DNA from: Eubacteriales bacterium | GTDB lineage: Bacteria > Bacillota > Clostridia > Christensenellales > Aristaeellaceae | Assembly (NCBI GenBank): GCA_028693055.1 | Contig: JAQUWD010000028.1 | Location: 1 to 46,825 of the forward strand | Direction of reading: 5' to 3' | Length of the DNA stretch: 46,825 bases | In this document: piece by piece, positions 35,370 to 44,471 of the stretch | How the letters are laid out: each line of letters begins with the position of its first letter | Position numbering within the stretch: position 1 is the first letter of the stretch | The notes under the pieces: model-generated | Seen by the model: the letters and a program-made list of their open reading frames with translations, nothing else | What the model was told of the DNA's origin: nothing | Database searches by the model: none | Position numbers and translations under genes: made by a program

Positions 35370-36878
35370 TTAGAATTGGAAGTAGATAAACGCCGCGGAA
35401 TCAAAGTTTGGCCCATAAATGCCAAAAATCAAAACCAGCAGCACCCCGATGATGCACAATGCCCATTGAAACCACAGCTCTTGCTTTGCCAGCGCGTTGC
35501 GAAGCCTAAGCCCGCTTTCCTGTAAAGCGCTGACCATGAGTAAAACGCAGATCGCCAGTAGCAGCACCGTCCACTCCGTAGCCGTGAAGCCCATATTCAG
35601 CAGACTGCCATCCATCAGTACCCATGGGTTGAATTCAGCAAACAAGTTTTGGAACATGGATATAGCATGGGAAAAGGAAGAAGCCCGGAAGAATACCCAC
35701 GCAATATCGATCAAGATAAAGGTAATGATTCCGCACAGCAGCCGATGGCTAAAGGTATTTACCCTTACGTGCAGCTTGTCTGTCAGTCGCTGTTTATAAG
35801 GCTTTAGCACGCCGCCCAGCACCTGATACAGGCCGTTTAAGCCGCCCCAGATCACATAGTTCCACGCTGCGCCGTGCCACAAACCGCTTGCTAAAAAAAC
35901 GATCATCAAATTAAAATATTTCCGTGCCGTTCCCTTGCGATTGCCGCCCAATGGGATATACAGATAATCCCGAAACCAAGTGGACAACGAAATATGCCAT
36001 CTCCGCCAGAAATCTGCTACAGACTTGGCAAAATAGGGACGATGAAAATTCTCCATCAAATCGAATCCCAAAACTTGGGCGGAGCCGATGGCAATATTTG
36101 AATATCCTGCAAAGTCGCAGTAAATCTGCACCGCGAACAAAAGCATGCCCACTAAAATTTCAAAGCCTTTATAGTAGGCAGAGTAGTTAAAGATTTGGTT
36201 AACAACAATCGCTGCTCGGTCCGCGATCACAATTTTCTGAAAGAAACCCCATGCCATCAGCTGTAAGCCCTTAACCGCTTGATTCAATTGAAACACATGG
36301 GGAGTATCAAACTGGCTCAACAGATTGGTGGAGCGCTCGATAGGGCCTGCTACCAGCTGGGGAAAGAAAGATACGAAGGTGGCATACTTAAAAAAGTTCT
36401 TTTCGACGCGCACATCGCCGCGGTAAACGTCGATCGTATAGGATAAGGCCTGAAAAATATAAAATGAGATGCCTACAGGCAAAAGTACGTCAAACGCTGG
36501 CGTATACGGCGCTCTGCCTGTGTTTACCAAAAACGTGTTGATATTCTCTACAACAAAATCAAAATATTTAAAGAAAAACAATAATGATAGGTTGATCAGC
36601 AAACTGACCACTACATAAAATCGTGGCCAAGGAAAGGCTTTCTTTCCTTGCTCCTCCTTCGCGCGGCATTTCTTCCGGGCGTGCCCAATCAGCAGCCCGG
36701 AAAGGAAGGTTATGCCTGTTGAAAACAAGAGCAATAATGCATATTGTGGGTTCCAGCCCATATAAAAGATATAACTGACAATCAGCAACCAGTACGTACG
36801 AAAAGCCTTGGGAAGAATAAAATAGGCTAATACAACCGTAGGAAAAAACAGTAAGAATTCGACCGAATTAAAAAGCAC
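35370..36878 (-). CDS. MBOAT-family O-acyltransferase (AlgI/DltB-like)
   Basis: 502-residue polytopic membrane protein with the family blocks FFPQLVAGPIERSTNLL, YCDFAGYSNIAIGSA, FWRRWHISLSTWFRDYLYIPLGGN and ASGLWHGAAWNYVIWGG, the last holding the catalytic histidine. Such enzymes move acetyl or other acyl groups across the membrane for transfer to extracellular polysaccharide. The partner is the SGNH protein encoded immediately downstream. The start is GTG 36878, with GGAGG eleven bases upstream, a long but workable spacing. Confidence 0.95.
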   Translation of the reverse strand: MLFNSVEFLLFFPTVVLAYFILPKAFRTYWLLIVSYIFYMGWNPQYALLLLFSTGITFLSGLLIGHARKKCRAKEEQGKKAFPWPRFYVVVSLLINLSLLFFFKYFDFVVENINTFLVNTGRAPYTPAFDVLLPVGISFYIFQALSYTIDVYRGDVRVEKNFFKYATFVSFFPQLVAGPIERSTNLLSQFDTPHVFQLNQAVKGLQLMAWGFFQKIVIADRAAIVVNQIFNYSAYYKGFEILVGMLLFAVQIYCDFAGYSNIAIGSAQVLGFDLMENFHRPYFAKSVADFWRRWHISLSTWFRDYLYIPLGGNRKGTARKYFNLMIVFLASGLWHGAAWNYVIWGGLNGLYQVLGGVLKPYKQRLTDKLHVRVNTFSHRLLCGIITFILIDIAWVFFRASSFSHAISMFQNLFAEFNPWVLMDGSLLNMGFTATEWTVLLLAICVLLMVSALQESGLRLRNALAKQELWFQWALCIIGVLLVLIFGIYGPNFDSAAFIYFQF

Positions 36879-36919
36879 TGTGTTCTATTCCTCCCAAGAG
36901 CTTCTTTGGTACAAAGGAT

Positions 36920-39250
36920 TTACTCCTCGTCCTTTTTATGCGCGCGTACACGCAGCAGAACCAAAATGACTCCTAGCAATACCAGCAGCATGCAGCCCAT
37001 TCCTACCAGTAGGAAAATCATCGGTTCACGATTATTGACTACGACCTCTGTAAAGGTTGGCTTAGAGCTGGAGCCTGACAGCTTAGCCGTGCTGGTAAAT
37101 TGATAGGTGGTTAAGTCGCCATAGTTATCTAGCAGCACCGCTTCTTTATCCAGCGCCCAACGGAGCTGCTTATTGCTGATTCGCTGAGTGAGAATATTCA
37201 GGCTTTGATCTGACGGCGCACTGATCACAAGAGCGGTACGGGTCGACATATACGGCGAGGGCAGAATTTGTATCACGCCCACTTCCTTGGCATAATCGGC
37301 GGACAAGATGATCTTATCGTTGGATTGGAGCGCGTCCATCGTATCATTGTAGCGGAAATAAAGCAATGCATTCATTTTTTGAATCATCACGTTATTGTCT
37401 GCGCTACCAATGACAACCAGATGATAATCCGCATCCGTACTGCTAAATTCCGAGGCGCGACGCACCGTCATAGAACCGTAAGGATTGCTTCCGTTGCCAA
37501 GCATACTGATCACGCGGCCGCATAGTAGCAGCTCGTTGGATGTGGGACTGTCTGATAAGACGATCATCACATCGTTCATACGACTCTTAAATTGGAAAGG
37601 AATCGGCAAATCGTCCAATCCGATGCTGGTGCTCTCACCCTGGGGCAGATAGAAGGTTGAATCCTCCGCAATATAAGCCCAAGGCATATTCATTTGCCGG
37701 GGAGTGCAATCCAAATCTTGGATTTCTAGGTCGAAAGCGATTTTCATATACCTTGCTCCAGTGCCGATGGCGTCTGCACTGGCTGCAAAGGAAATCGTCT
37801 CCCCCTTAGAGCCGTTAGCCGACAGCTTCCGACTGATCATAGGAATATCGTCCCCCCAATAAACAGTCATCAGGGAACGGTTAAAATCAAGATTTTCGCT
37901 ATAACGAATATTCAATGTAAACCGGCTATCCGCAGCCAACGTATAATCCTCTGCAACAGGTAAGGTGAGGGTGATTTCTTGATGGAAGGGGCCGGAAAAG
38001 CTCATACCATGGCCCAGCATGTCCTTCAAGCTGTATTGCCCCTCCAAGGCCATTTCACTGGACGCATACGCGTCTACGAAGGGCTGCGCTTCCCCAACGC
38101 TGACATAGGCGTTGGCTCCGGTCGCCTGTTTCACGCGGGTCTGATCGCAAATAAACCAAGCGGCTTCCTTAAGAGCCTCTTTCTCGTTTGAAACCACAAT
38201 GAGATATTGACGGCCATTATACTCCGCCCGACGAATCAATGCGCCGGTCTGCGGCGTTTCCTCTTCTAACAAGGAGAGGATCCAATCAGGACTGTTGGCT
38301 ACCAATCCGAAGTAGATCACATTATCCTGCCGCGCTTCGCTAAGTCGGCAGAAGGCGACATCATTTTGGGTGGTCAAGCTGGCTTCCAGATTGGCCATTA
38401 CCTCCAACGCTGCCTCCACCTCATCGTTATCGGCAGCGTCCGAAAAGGTTACTGCCGCATGAGAACCTGTCTTGTCCATCAGGCTAACAAAGGGATACGG
38501 ATAGTAACGAATCGCGTTTGCGTCCTCAGCCACCTCATAGCATACCCGCAAGCAGGTTGTATCCGCAATCCGAACCCAATTGGCGCCATTGTAATCGTCA
38601 GTGCAGCCCTCATCGTCCGTGAGACGAATGTAGGAGCTGATTTCCAACAGATTATAACCGTTCTGCATCAGATCAATTGGAACGTTAACGTACAGCACCA
38701 CGGGTTCGTTGTCCCCCTTGGGCAGCACATGACAGGAGGAAAAGGGCGTGCCATTCATATAAAACGTCAGCGTCGAATAGTCCTGCAGGATAACGTCCGA
38801 CGCCGTGTAGGACACGCGGAGAGTCGCGCTGGTAGGAATGGCATACTCAGGCATCTGGCAGTAGAGGCTAAGGGTCGTAAAAATCCCCTGCATTGTCTGC
38901 GCGCCAGAAAAATAGAAATCGGCATACTGCTCCCCGCTGGTCTGAGCATTTTCAAACGCCGCTTGATTCTGTACGCTTTGCTGCTCAATAGCCTCCAGCA
39001 CCCTTTGATCCGCCACCCCCAATGGCATGGAGGTATCTTCCGGACTTTCAGTAGCCTCCACTGTCGCGGCGGGCGTCGGCGAGGTCGCTGCCATTGTAAC
39101 CGTAGGCGTTGACGACACAGTCACCACAGGCTCCAGCCCCACGCTTACTGTTTCAGCCAGCCCAAAACCTGTCAAAAGGTTCGGCAGGCAGACCAGCAGC
39201 GCAACAATCAGGGAGGAAGCGCGCCGCTTCGTTTTGTTCATGCACCTCAT
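36920..39250 (-). CDS. BcsB-like (YdaN-type) polysaccharide synthase subunit
   Basis: About 776 residues: signal sequence (RASSLIVALLVCLPNLLTGFGLAE), a Thr/Pro/Ala-rich stretch, a large extracytoplasmic beta-rich region, and a C-terminal membrane segment (MIFLLVGMGCMLLVLLGVILVLL) with a basic tail. This is the BcsB layout, in which the protein guides the polymer out of the GT2 synthase. Supporting blocks are LRVSYTASDVI...FYMNGTPFSS and VIGSADNN. The ATG at 39250 is preferred, nine bases behind AAGGAGG. It lies 14 bases from the GT2 gene and keeps the YdaM-YdaN order. Confidence 0.82.
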   Translation of the reverse strand: MRCMNKTKRRASSLIVALLVCLPNLLTGFGLAETVSVGLEPVVTVSSTPTVTMAATSPTPAATVEATESPEDTSMPLGVADQRVLEAIEQQSVQNQAAFENAQTSGEQYADFYFSGAQTMQGIFTTLSLYCQMPEYAIPTSATLRVSYTASDVILQDYSTLTFYMNGTPFSSCHVLPKGDNEPVVLYVNVPIDLMQNGYNLLEISSYIRLTDDEGCTDDYNGANWVRIADTTCLRVCYEVAEDANAIRYYPYPFVSLMDKTGSHAAVTFSDAADNDEVEAALEVMANLEASLTTQNDVAFCRLSEARQDNVIYFGLVANSPDWILSLLEEETPQTGALIRRAEYNGRQYLIVVSNEKEALKEAAWFICDQTRVKQATGANAYVSVGEAQPFVDAYASSEMALEGQYSLKDMLGHGMSFSGPFHQEITLTLPVAEDYTLAADSRFTLNIRYSENLDFNRSLMTVYWGDDIPMISRKLSANGSKGETISFAASADAIGTGARYMKIAFDLEIQDLDCTPRQMNMPWAYIAEDSTFYLPQGESTSIGLDDLPIPFQFKSRMNDVMIVLSDSPTSNELLLCGRVISMLGNGSNPYGSMTVRRASEFSSTDADYHLVVIGSADNNVMIQKMNALLYFRYNDTMDALQSNDKIILSADYAKEVGVIQILPSPYMSTRTALVISAPSDQSLNILTQRISNKQLRWALDKEAVLLDNYGDLTTYQFTSTAKLSGSSSKPTFTEVVVNNREPMIFLLVGMGCMLLVLLGVILVLLRVRAHKKDEE

Positions 39251-39264
39251 TAAAACCATCCTCC

Positions 39265-40521
39265 TTAGTCCGCAGAGCGTTCTGTTTTATACCATTTAAA
39301 ATCGCTGTTGGTTACCTTTCGTTTCAGGCTCATATAAATTGCCTTCAACACCACCAATACCCATAGCTTGGCGTAGGTAAACAGCATAAGGAGCACCAGC
39401 AGAGCTGATTGGGCGCTGAACTCGTTCTTTTCCAAGGAAAGAGTCAGCATCACATTGCATTCAAACAGTAGACAAGCTAAAGCCCAAACCAGCGTAGACA
39501 AGCCGCCCAGCGAAACGCGGGAATATCCCAAAATGCCCAGTGCAAAGATCAAATCGGAGAAGACCAGCGCCGTTAGCATCAGCACATAAACCAGAAGGTA
39601 ATAGATCAAGTCCAAGCGCATGAGCCCGGCTTTTTTATCAAATACATATTGGAAATTATTAGCCAACACATATAGATTTCCCATCGCCCAGCGTGTGCGC
39701 TGTCTGAACCAGATGTTTAACCGATAGGGTTCCTGCTCCCACGTGACAGCCTGAGGTACCATCCTTATTTTATAGCCCATTCGATAAATTCGAAAGCTGA
39801 TTTCCGTATCCTCCGACAACGCGTTGGGATCCCAACCACCGATTTCATCAATAATATGACGATGAATCACAAAATTTGTTCCGGGAATGGTACAAAGTTT
39901 GAAAAAAAACCAACGCCCCGCCTGATTCATACATTGATGCGCCAAGGTTTCGATATTAACGAAGCGCGTCAGCAAAGAGGCGTTACGATTTCTCGTGCGG
40001 AATTTTCCAATCACTGCTCCCAAAGAAGAGTCTACCATCAGATTTTCCACCAAAATGCGCAACGCCTGCGGCTCTGGGGTGTTATCCGCGTCATAAATTG
40101 CGATTACGCTTCCCTTGGCAATGGAATAACCGATGTTCAGTGCGTTGGATTTTCCCTTACCGCCTACCGAAGGATCCGTGCTTAACACGGTTAGCATTCG
40201 CTTTGGATACTCCCGCTGCATTTCAACTAATTTCTCATGGGTATCATCCGTGGAGTTATCGTTGATGATGATCACCTCATAGCGATCCTCAGGATAATCG
40301 AACTGCAGCAACGCTTTCACAGTGCGTTGAATAACGACGCTTTCGTTATGAGCGGGAACCATAACAGACACGAATGGGTACTCCTCCAAATGCTGATGCC
40401 CATCCGTCTTTCCCATTCGGTAAAGATAGATAAAACCGCCTACTGATAACATGATGTTTATAACCAGCAGCGCCCAAATGGAGATCATTGCAAAAAGAGT
40501 TAAATAATCCGCTATGCTCAT
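39265..40521 (-). CDS. GT2 processive polysaccharide synthase (YdaM/BcsA-like catalytic subunit)
   Basis: 418 residues. One membrane segment (about 8-33) precedes the GT2 catalytic domain with INDNSTDD (87-93), DADN (D144, D146), SED (E237-D238) and QRTRW (Q274, R277, W278), the full set for a processive beta-glycosyltransferase. Further membrane segments at the C-terminus form the channel. No PilZ domain is present, so c-di-GMP control must come from a partner, fitting the degenerate GGDEF protein two genes upstream. The nucleotide sugar used is unknown. The start overlaps the DUF2334 gene stop by four bases (ATGA). Confidence 0.92.
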   Translation of the reverse strand: MSIADYLTLFAMISIWALLVINIMLSVGGFIYLYRMGKTDGHQHLEEYPFVSVMVPAHNESVVIQRTVKALLQFDYPEDRYEVIIINDNSTDDTHEKLVEMQREYPKRMLTVLSTDPSVGGKGKSNALNIGYSIAKGSVIAIYDADNTPEPQALRILVENLMVDSSLGAVIGKFRTRNRNASLLTRFVNIETLAHQCMNQAGRWFFFKLCTIPGTNFVIHRHIIDEIGGWDPNALSEDTEISFRIYRMGYKIRMVPQAVTWEQEPYRLNIWFRQRTRWAMGNLYVLANNFQYVFDKKAGLMRLDLIYYLLVYVLMLTALVFSDLIFALGILGYSRVSLGGLSTLVWALACLLFECNVMLTLSLEKNEFSAQSALLVLLMLFTYAKLWVLVVLKAIYMSLKRKVTNSDFKWYKTERSAD

Positions 40522-42088
40522 GGAACGCTCACCCCCTGATCATTGGTCTTTTCATTATGCGATTTTCCATGTTTCTTCTTTGCCCCTAAAATCAAATGAC
40601 GCCGTGTTAGTCTGCGGGACAAAACAATCATGATCACAAACGCAGCGCAGGCGATAACTACAAAGACTAAAATCAATTGATTGCTGGTTTCAATTTGATC
40701 CGTCAGATACCGAACGATCCCCCGGTCATAAGAATAGTTCTCCTCATAGGTAAAGGGGCGATAGGTCAAATCTACTTGATTGCCGTTTGCATATAAGCCG
40801 TCGGTTTGCCGGACGATATGGTCGCTGCCAATATAGATAGAGGTGTTCATCTGAGATAGGCTCTTGAATGTGCGTTTCGTGGTATTGAGACGCTTGACCA
40901 TCGTCAGAATCGTTTCCACATCCAGATGAGAGTCCACATAAAGGGCTTGAGGATAGGCAGAGGTAAAGGCTGTGCTGTCCGAATAGGCAGCCGCAACAAT
41001 CTGATGGCCGTCTCGATAGGCAATGTTTCCAGTCAGCGTCGCTTCGCCCAAAGCGTCATCGGATTCGAAGAGAAAAACGGTTCGGAAGCCCGCCAAGGCC
41101 TGCAAGCCCTTTTCGCTGAACAAATAGTTTTCCGACGCCTGAATGGCCAAAGGATAAACGCCGTATCCGCTGTATGCCTCGTAGGCGATGTCGATCTGCA
41201 TGCGCAGCTCGTCCACTTCCACCTCGCTCAGCCTAACAAGAGGAGTATGCAGGAGAATTCCCACCCCCTTGCTTTGCACATACCGCAGGTACTCACAAAA
41301 TCGCTTCATGGTAGGATAGCTGGCGTTAGCGTATATCGGCATTACCGAAAGAGCATAGGGAATGCCAACGTTATCAAGTGCATCGGTAATCTCCATCAAG
41401 CGCGCCGGGTCGTCAAATGGATAAACGCTATCCAGTACAATGTACTGGCCGTAGCTGGTTGGAGCATTCTCATAGGGCCACATCCACTTTTGCAGTGCGG
41501 AGGCAAGGGCTGTACGCATAATGGGTTTGCTGGCGTCCAAGTAAGCAAAATGGGTAATATTCCCTAACCTCTGGCACAAAGGATATTCCTTTTCACCTAC
41601 AAAAACCAAACCACCGAGGGCTTCCGTATCTCCTGTGAGAAGAGTTAAGCCGTCGCCACGCACCAAAATATCCCCGCTGCTGCCCTCATCCCCCGTGTCG
41701 CAGCGCACGACGATGGTTCCTTTTTCGTAAGTGTACTCTTCCGTTACACACGGAAGAGTCCCTTGACCGATAACGAAAAGTGGAACTCTACTACTGATCA
41801 TCGCTTCCTTCAGCGCATCGGAAACCGCGCCGCTATCCTCTACGCAAACAATGATCCCACTGTAGCCCGTAAAGGAACCACCATCCTCTCGAGCGCTTCG
41901 GTAATCAGCGGACAGGTTCATATAGAGCATCTGCTTCTCCAACAAAAGAAAGCTGTTTCCGTATCCGACTGCTCCGAAAACTGATATAGCACCAAAAGCT
42001 TTTGCTGATCCGCCTGTGCCAGCTGAGGCACAAGCGATAAAACCAATAGCATGATCAGCGCAAAAGCAGCGCTTGCTCGCTTAGACAT
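40518..42088 (-). CDS. DUF2334 (YdaL-type) deacetylase-like protein, frameshifted near the N-terminus
   Basis: The main frame (from about 41945) encodes a polysaccharide-deacetylase-like fold of the DUF2334 type: IVLDSVYPFDD, ALSVMPIY, GVGILLHTPLV and VYPLAIQASENYLFS, then a C-terminal membrane segment (LILVFVVIACAAFVIMIVLS) and a Lys/His-rich tail. The missing signal peptide lies in another frame: ATG 42088, MSKRASAAFALIMLLVLS and so on, up to GCT-TTC at 41948-41953. One extra base in 41941-41950 would join them as ...TETAF-LLLEKQ. The main frame alone would lack export, so the shift matters. Its ATG overlaps the GGDEF-protein stop. Deacetylation of the polymer is the presumed role. Confidence 0.75.
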
Positions 42089-42941
42089 CGTAAGCCAGCT
42101 CACTTTCAACAACTTGTTTATAGTGCATCATGTCGTTACCGTATTCCTTGTTATACTCCTTACAGGCAATCCGCAGGTTTAAATGAACGTTCTGTTCCAA
42201 AATCCCCTCGAATACCTTTGTGGTTGCAAACGCATTCAGCAACCGGGCGCGTACATAGCTGCTATCCTTTTCGTCCGTAGTTAACACAATTCCCAACATT
42301 CCGCTGTCATTCAGGCTATATACCCGATCCTCTATGCGTACGTTATCCTGTACTAACGTAGCCATCCTTTGGCGAAGCTCCGTATACTGCCGGTAGGACA
42401 GCATCCCGCGCAGCTCTTGCTCGTAACGGGGTTGCAGGATCATCAGACAAATTGCCAAATGATTCCGTTCTCCGTAGCGAATCATCATCGGTAGATCGCG
42501 ATACAAAGCGCGCAGGTTATAAAGTCCAGTCGCCTCATCAACCAAAACAAGATCCTCTACCTGCTGACGGAGAATCGAGTTTTCACTGTTGATTTGGCGC
42601 AGGCTATTTTGAAACAGAGCCGCGCTCAACGCGCCCAGCATGGGCAAAGGAATCATAAAGTAGTCCGTGATAATAAGCACTACGCCTTGCGCATAATACA
42701 TATACAGCTTGTAGCTCACCCAAACACAACTAATCACTCCGCATACAATCGTAGCCAAGCTTGGCCTGTATAAAAAGCCTAGCAGAATGCCCACATCCAT
42801 AGCCAATATCATGATGATATAGGCGGTTGTTACGGTTTCGGGAGCAAACGCGATGATCAGCACACTAGCAAAGCAAACCAGCAATAGCAGCAGGACGCCT
42901 AAGCCTTGCGTCAGCGTTCCGAATTTCGCAGTATTTTTCAT
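42081..42941 (-). CDS. Membrane c-di-GMP receptor with degenerate GGDEF domain (YdaK/PssE-like)
   Basis: 286 residues: about four membrane segments (roughly 12-105), a short coiled coil (QINSENSILRQQVEDL) and a GGDEF-fold domain beginning DEATGLYNLRAL. The active-site motif is replaced by N211-D-S-G-M215, so it cannot synthesise c-di-GMP. Five residues before it sits R202-I-E-D205, the RxxD inhibitory site in exactly the spacing known from PleD. This is the pattern of c-di-GMP receptors such as PelD and YdaK. It likely gates the neighbouring GT2 synthase. The ATG at 42941 lies behind GGAAAGGAGGAG, which overlaps the previous gene's stop. Confidence 0.82.
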   Translation of the reverse strand: MKNTAKFGTLTQGLGVLLLLLVCFASVLIIAFAPETVTTAYIIMILAMDVGILLGFLYRPSLATIVCGVISCVWVSYKLYMYYAQGVVLIITDYFMIPLPMLGALSAALFQNSLRQINSENSILRQQVEDLVLVDEATGLYNLRALYRDLPMMIRYGERNHLAICLMILQPRYEQELRGMLSYRQYTELRQRMATLVQDNVRIEDRVYSLNDSGMLGIVLTTDEKDSSYVRARLLNAFATTKVFEGILEQNVHLNLRIACKEYNKEYGNDMMHYKQVVESELAYDV

Positions 42942-42944
42942 GTA

Positions 42945-44471
42945 TTACTCCTCCTTTCCAATTAGATCCAGTTTATGCAGTACTTCACTGACAAACAACA
43001 CCATCAGGATATCAATGCATATCCCCATCATATAGCTTTCGCGGGTCAGCTCACTATCTCCTGTATAAATGACAACTGTTGTCAGCTCAACGGCAGCGAA
43101 CAAGAAAAGAACGCTCACTAAAGTCCGCAGCAGCCGGGGGTCTCCGGTTTTGGACGGCGCGCTTCTCTTCGTTTTGCGCTTGCTAAGCAGAAACAGCCCA
43201 GCCGCCACAAGCGCCACAAAGCCGATGGTTTTAGGCGCTGTACGTTCCTTAAAGCCGGACCATATGGACATGAACAGAGACTTAGACCGAACCGGCATTC
43301 CAGCGTCCCGCTCGTAGTTGCCGCTATAATCAGACCTTGTGATAAATGCGCTATGCACGCCGATATTCAGCAAATTCAACATGGCTGCCGGATTTCTTAA
43401 ATAATAAACCAAAATGTCGCCCGTATGATATTGATTCAGGAACTCCTCGTCCACAATGCCGCTTGCCGGAAGCACTACCGGATACTGTTGATCCGCATAG
43501 GATTCGGTTAGAATACTATAACGCGGACTGATACCGAATTCCTCCAAGGTTACCTCCGGGTTATCCGTTTGGAACAATACCCCTCTGGTCATTTGATTAT
43601 AATGCTGATTTGGACTTCTGGAAGCGTCGAGATTGCCTAAGCAGGTGACGCTACATACACAAAGCAGAATTGCCAGCACGATTTTCAAGGCTTTGTCTGC
43701 CACCCCACTTTTTAGCATCACCAGCTTCCAGTACACCAGCGAGAACACGATACCCGCTAACGCAAAATAGGCATTTAGAAACATCAGCAGTATGACAGGG
43801 ATCACCAGCCCATAAGCGCTTAAGCCGGTATTCTGTTCCTCCGCTATTTCCAAAAGAATATCTAGGATAATTAGTATCAGAATCCATTCCAAGGGCTGCG
43901 TATACAGCGAAGCAAAACGCGTCGCCACACTCACATCCCCAAAAACCAGCACGCACAGGAACGCCATAAAAATACCTTCAGAATATGAACGTACTCGTTT
44001 CAAAAACCAACTAATCAACGGATAAAGCGCTCCTATGTAAGCCAGCAGATATACAAGCGCTAGGAAGCGCATATCAAACAGATCGTCGCCAGTGAACAAA
44101 AGGTCAACAAGCTTCGCAAGAAATACGCAGGTTTTAAGCAGTAGTGGAGTTGTGTTAGGGGCATAAAGATTATCCTGTATGCGATAAACACGATCGTAAT
44201 AGGAAAAGTACGCGTTCTCCTCCTGCTCTGTTAGCTTTGTTAATCCTACGTCCGCCAAAACATAATCAAAGCTTCCGTCGTTGGAAAGGCCAAGATACGG
44301 CGGAATAAACAGCATAATCGACATCAGTACGGTGATAACTGCTAGGGTTAGCAGCGTTAGGCGGCGAGGTTTATACCGCTTGCGCATTTCACGGTCAAAG
44401 CGACGGATACGGTCCCGGACACTTTTAAAAATAGCTGAAATCTTTGCAAAAATTTGAATGAGTTTACTCAT
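42945..44471 (-). CDS. Single-module GT-C-like membrane protein
   Basis: 508 residues with a basic N-terminus and about eleven membrane segments. It shares landmarks with both halves of the 29672-32695 protein: LGLSNDGSFDYVLADVGL, DMRFLALVYLL, FASLYTQPLEWILI, NPEVTLEEFGISPRY, and ILVYYLRNPAAMLNLLN. It is therefore a third copy of the same module, placed between the hydrolase and the GGDEF gene. The function is inferred to be extracytoplasmic glycosyl transfer; the donor is unknown. Its start overlaps the upstream stop by four bases. Confidence 0.72.
   Translation of the reverse strand: MSKLIQIFAKISAIFKSVRDRIRRFDREMRKRYKPRRLTLLTLAVITVLMSIMLFIPPYLGLSNDGSFDYVLADVGLTKLTEQEENAYFSYYDRVYRIQDNLYAPNTTPLLLKTCVFLAKLVDLLFTGDDLFDMRFLALVYLLAYIGALYPLISWFLKRVRSYSEGIFMAFLCVLVFGDVSVATRFASLYTQPLEWILILIILDILLEIAEEQNTGLSAYGLVIPVILLMFLNAYFALAGIVFSLVYWKLVMLKSGVADKALKIVLAILLCVCSVTCLGNLDASRSPNQHYNQMTRGVLFQTDNPEVTLEEFGISPRYSILTESYADQQYPVVLPASGIVDEEFLNQYHTGDILVYYLRNPAAMLNLLNIGVHSAFITRSDYSGNYERDAGMPVRSKSLFMSIWSGFKERTAPKTIGFVALVAAGLFLLSKRKTKRSAPSKTGDPRLLRTLVSVLFLFAAVELTTVVIYTGDSELTRESYMMGICIDILMVLFVSEVLHKLDLIGKEE

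Noticed and set aside
38366..39112. A 248-residue plus-strand frame opposite the BcsB-like gene
   Set aside because: The minus-strand gene has signal peptide, membrane anchor and operon spacing; the plus frame has none of these.
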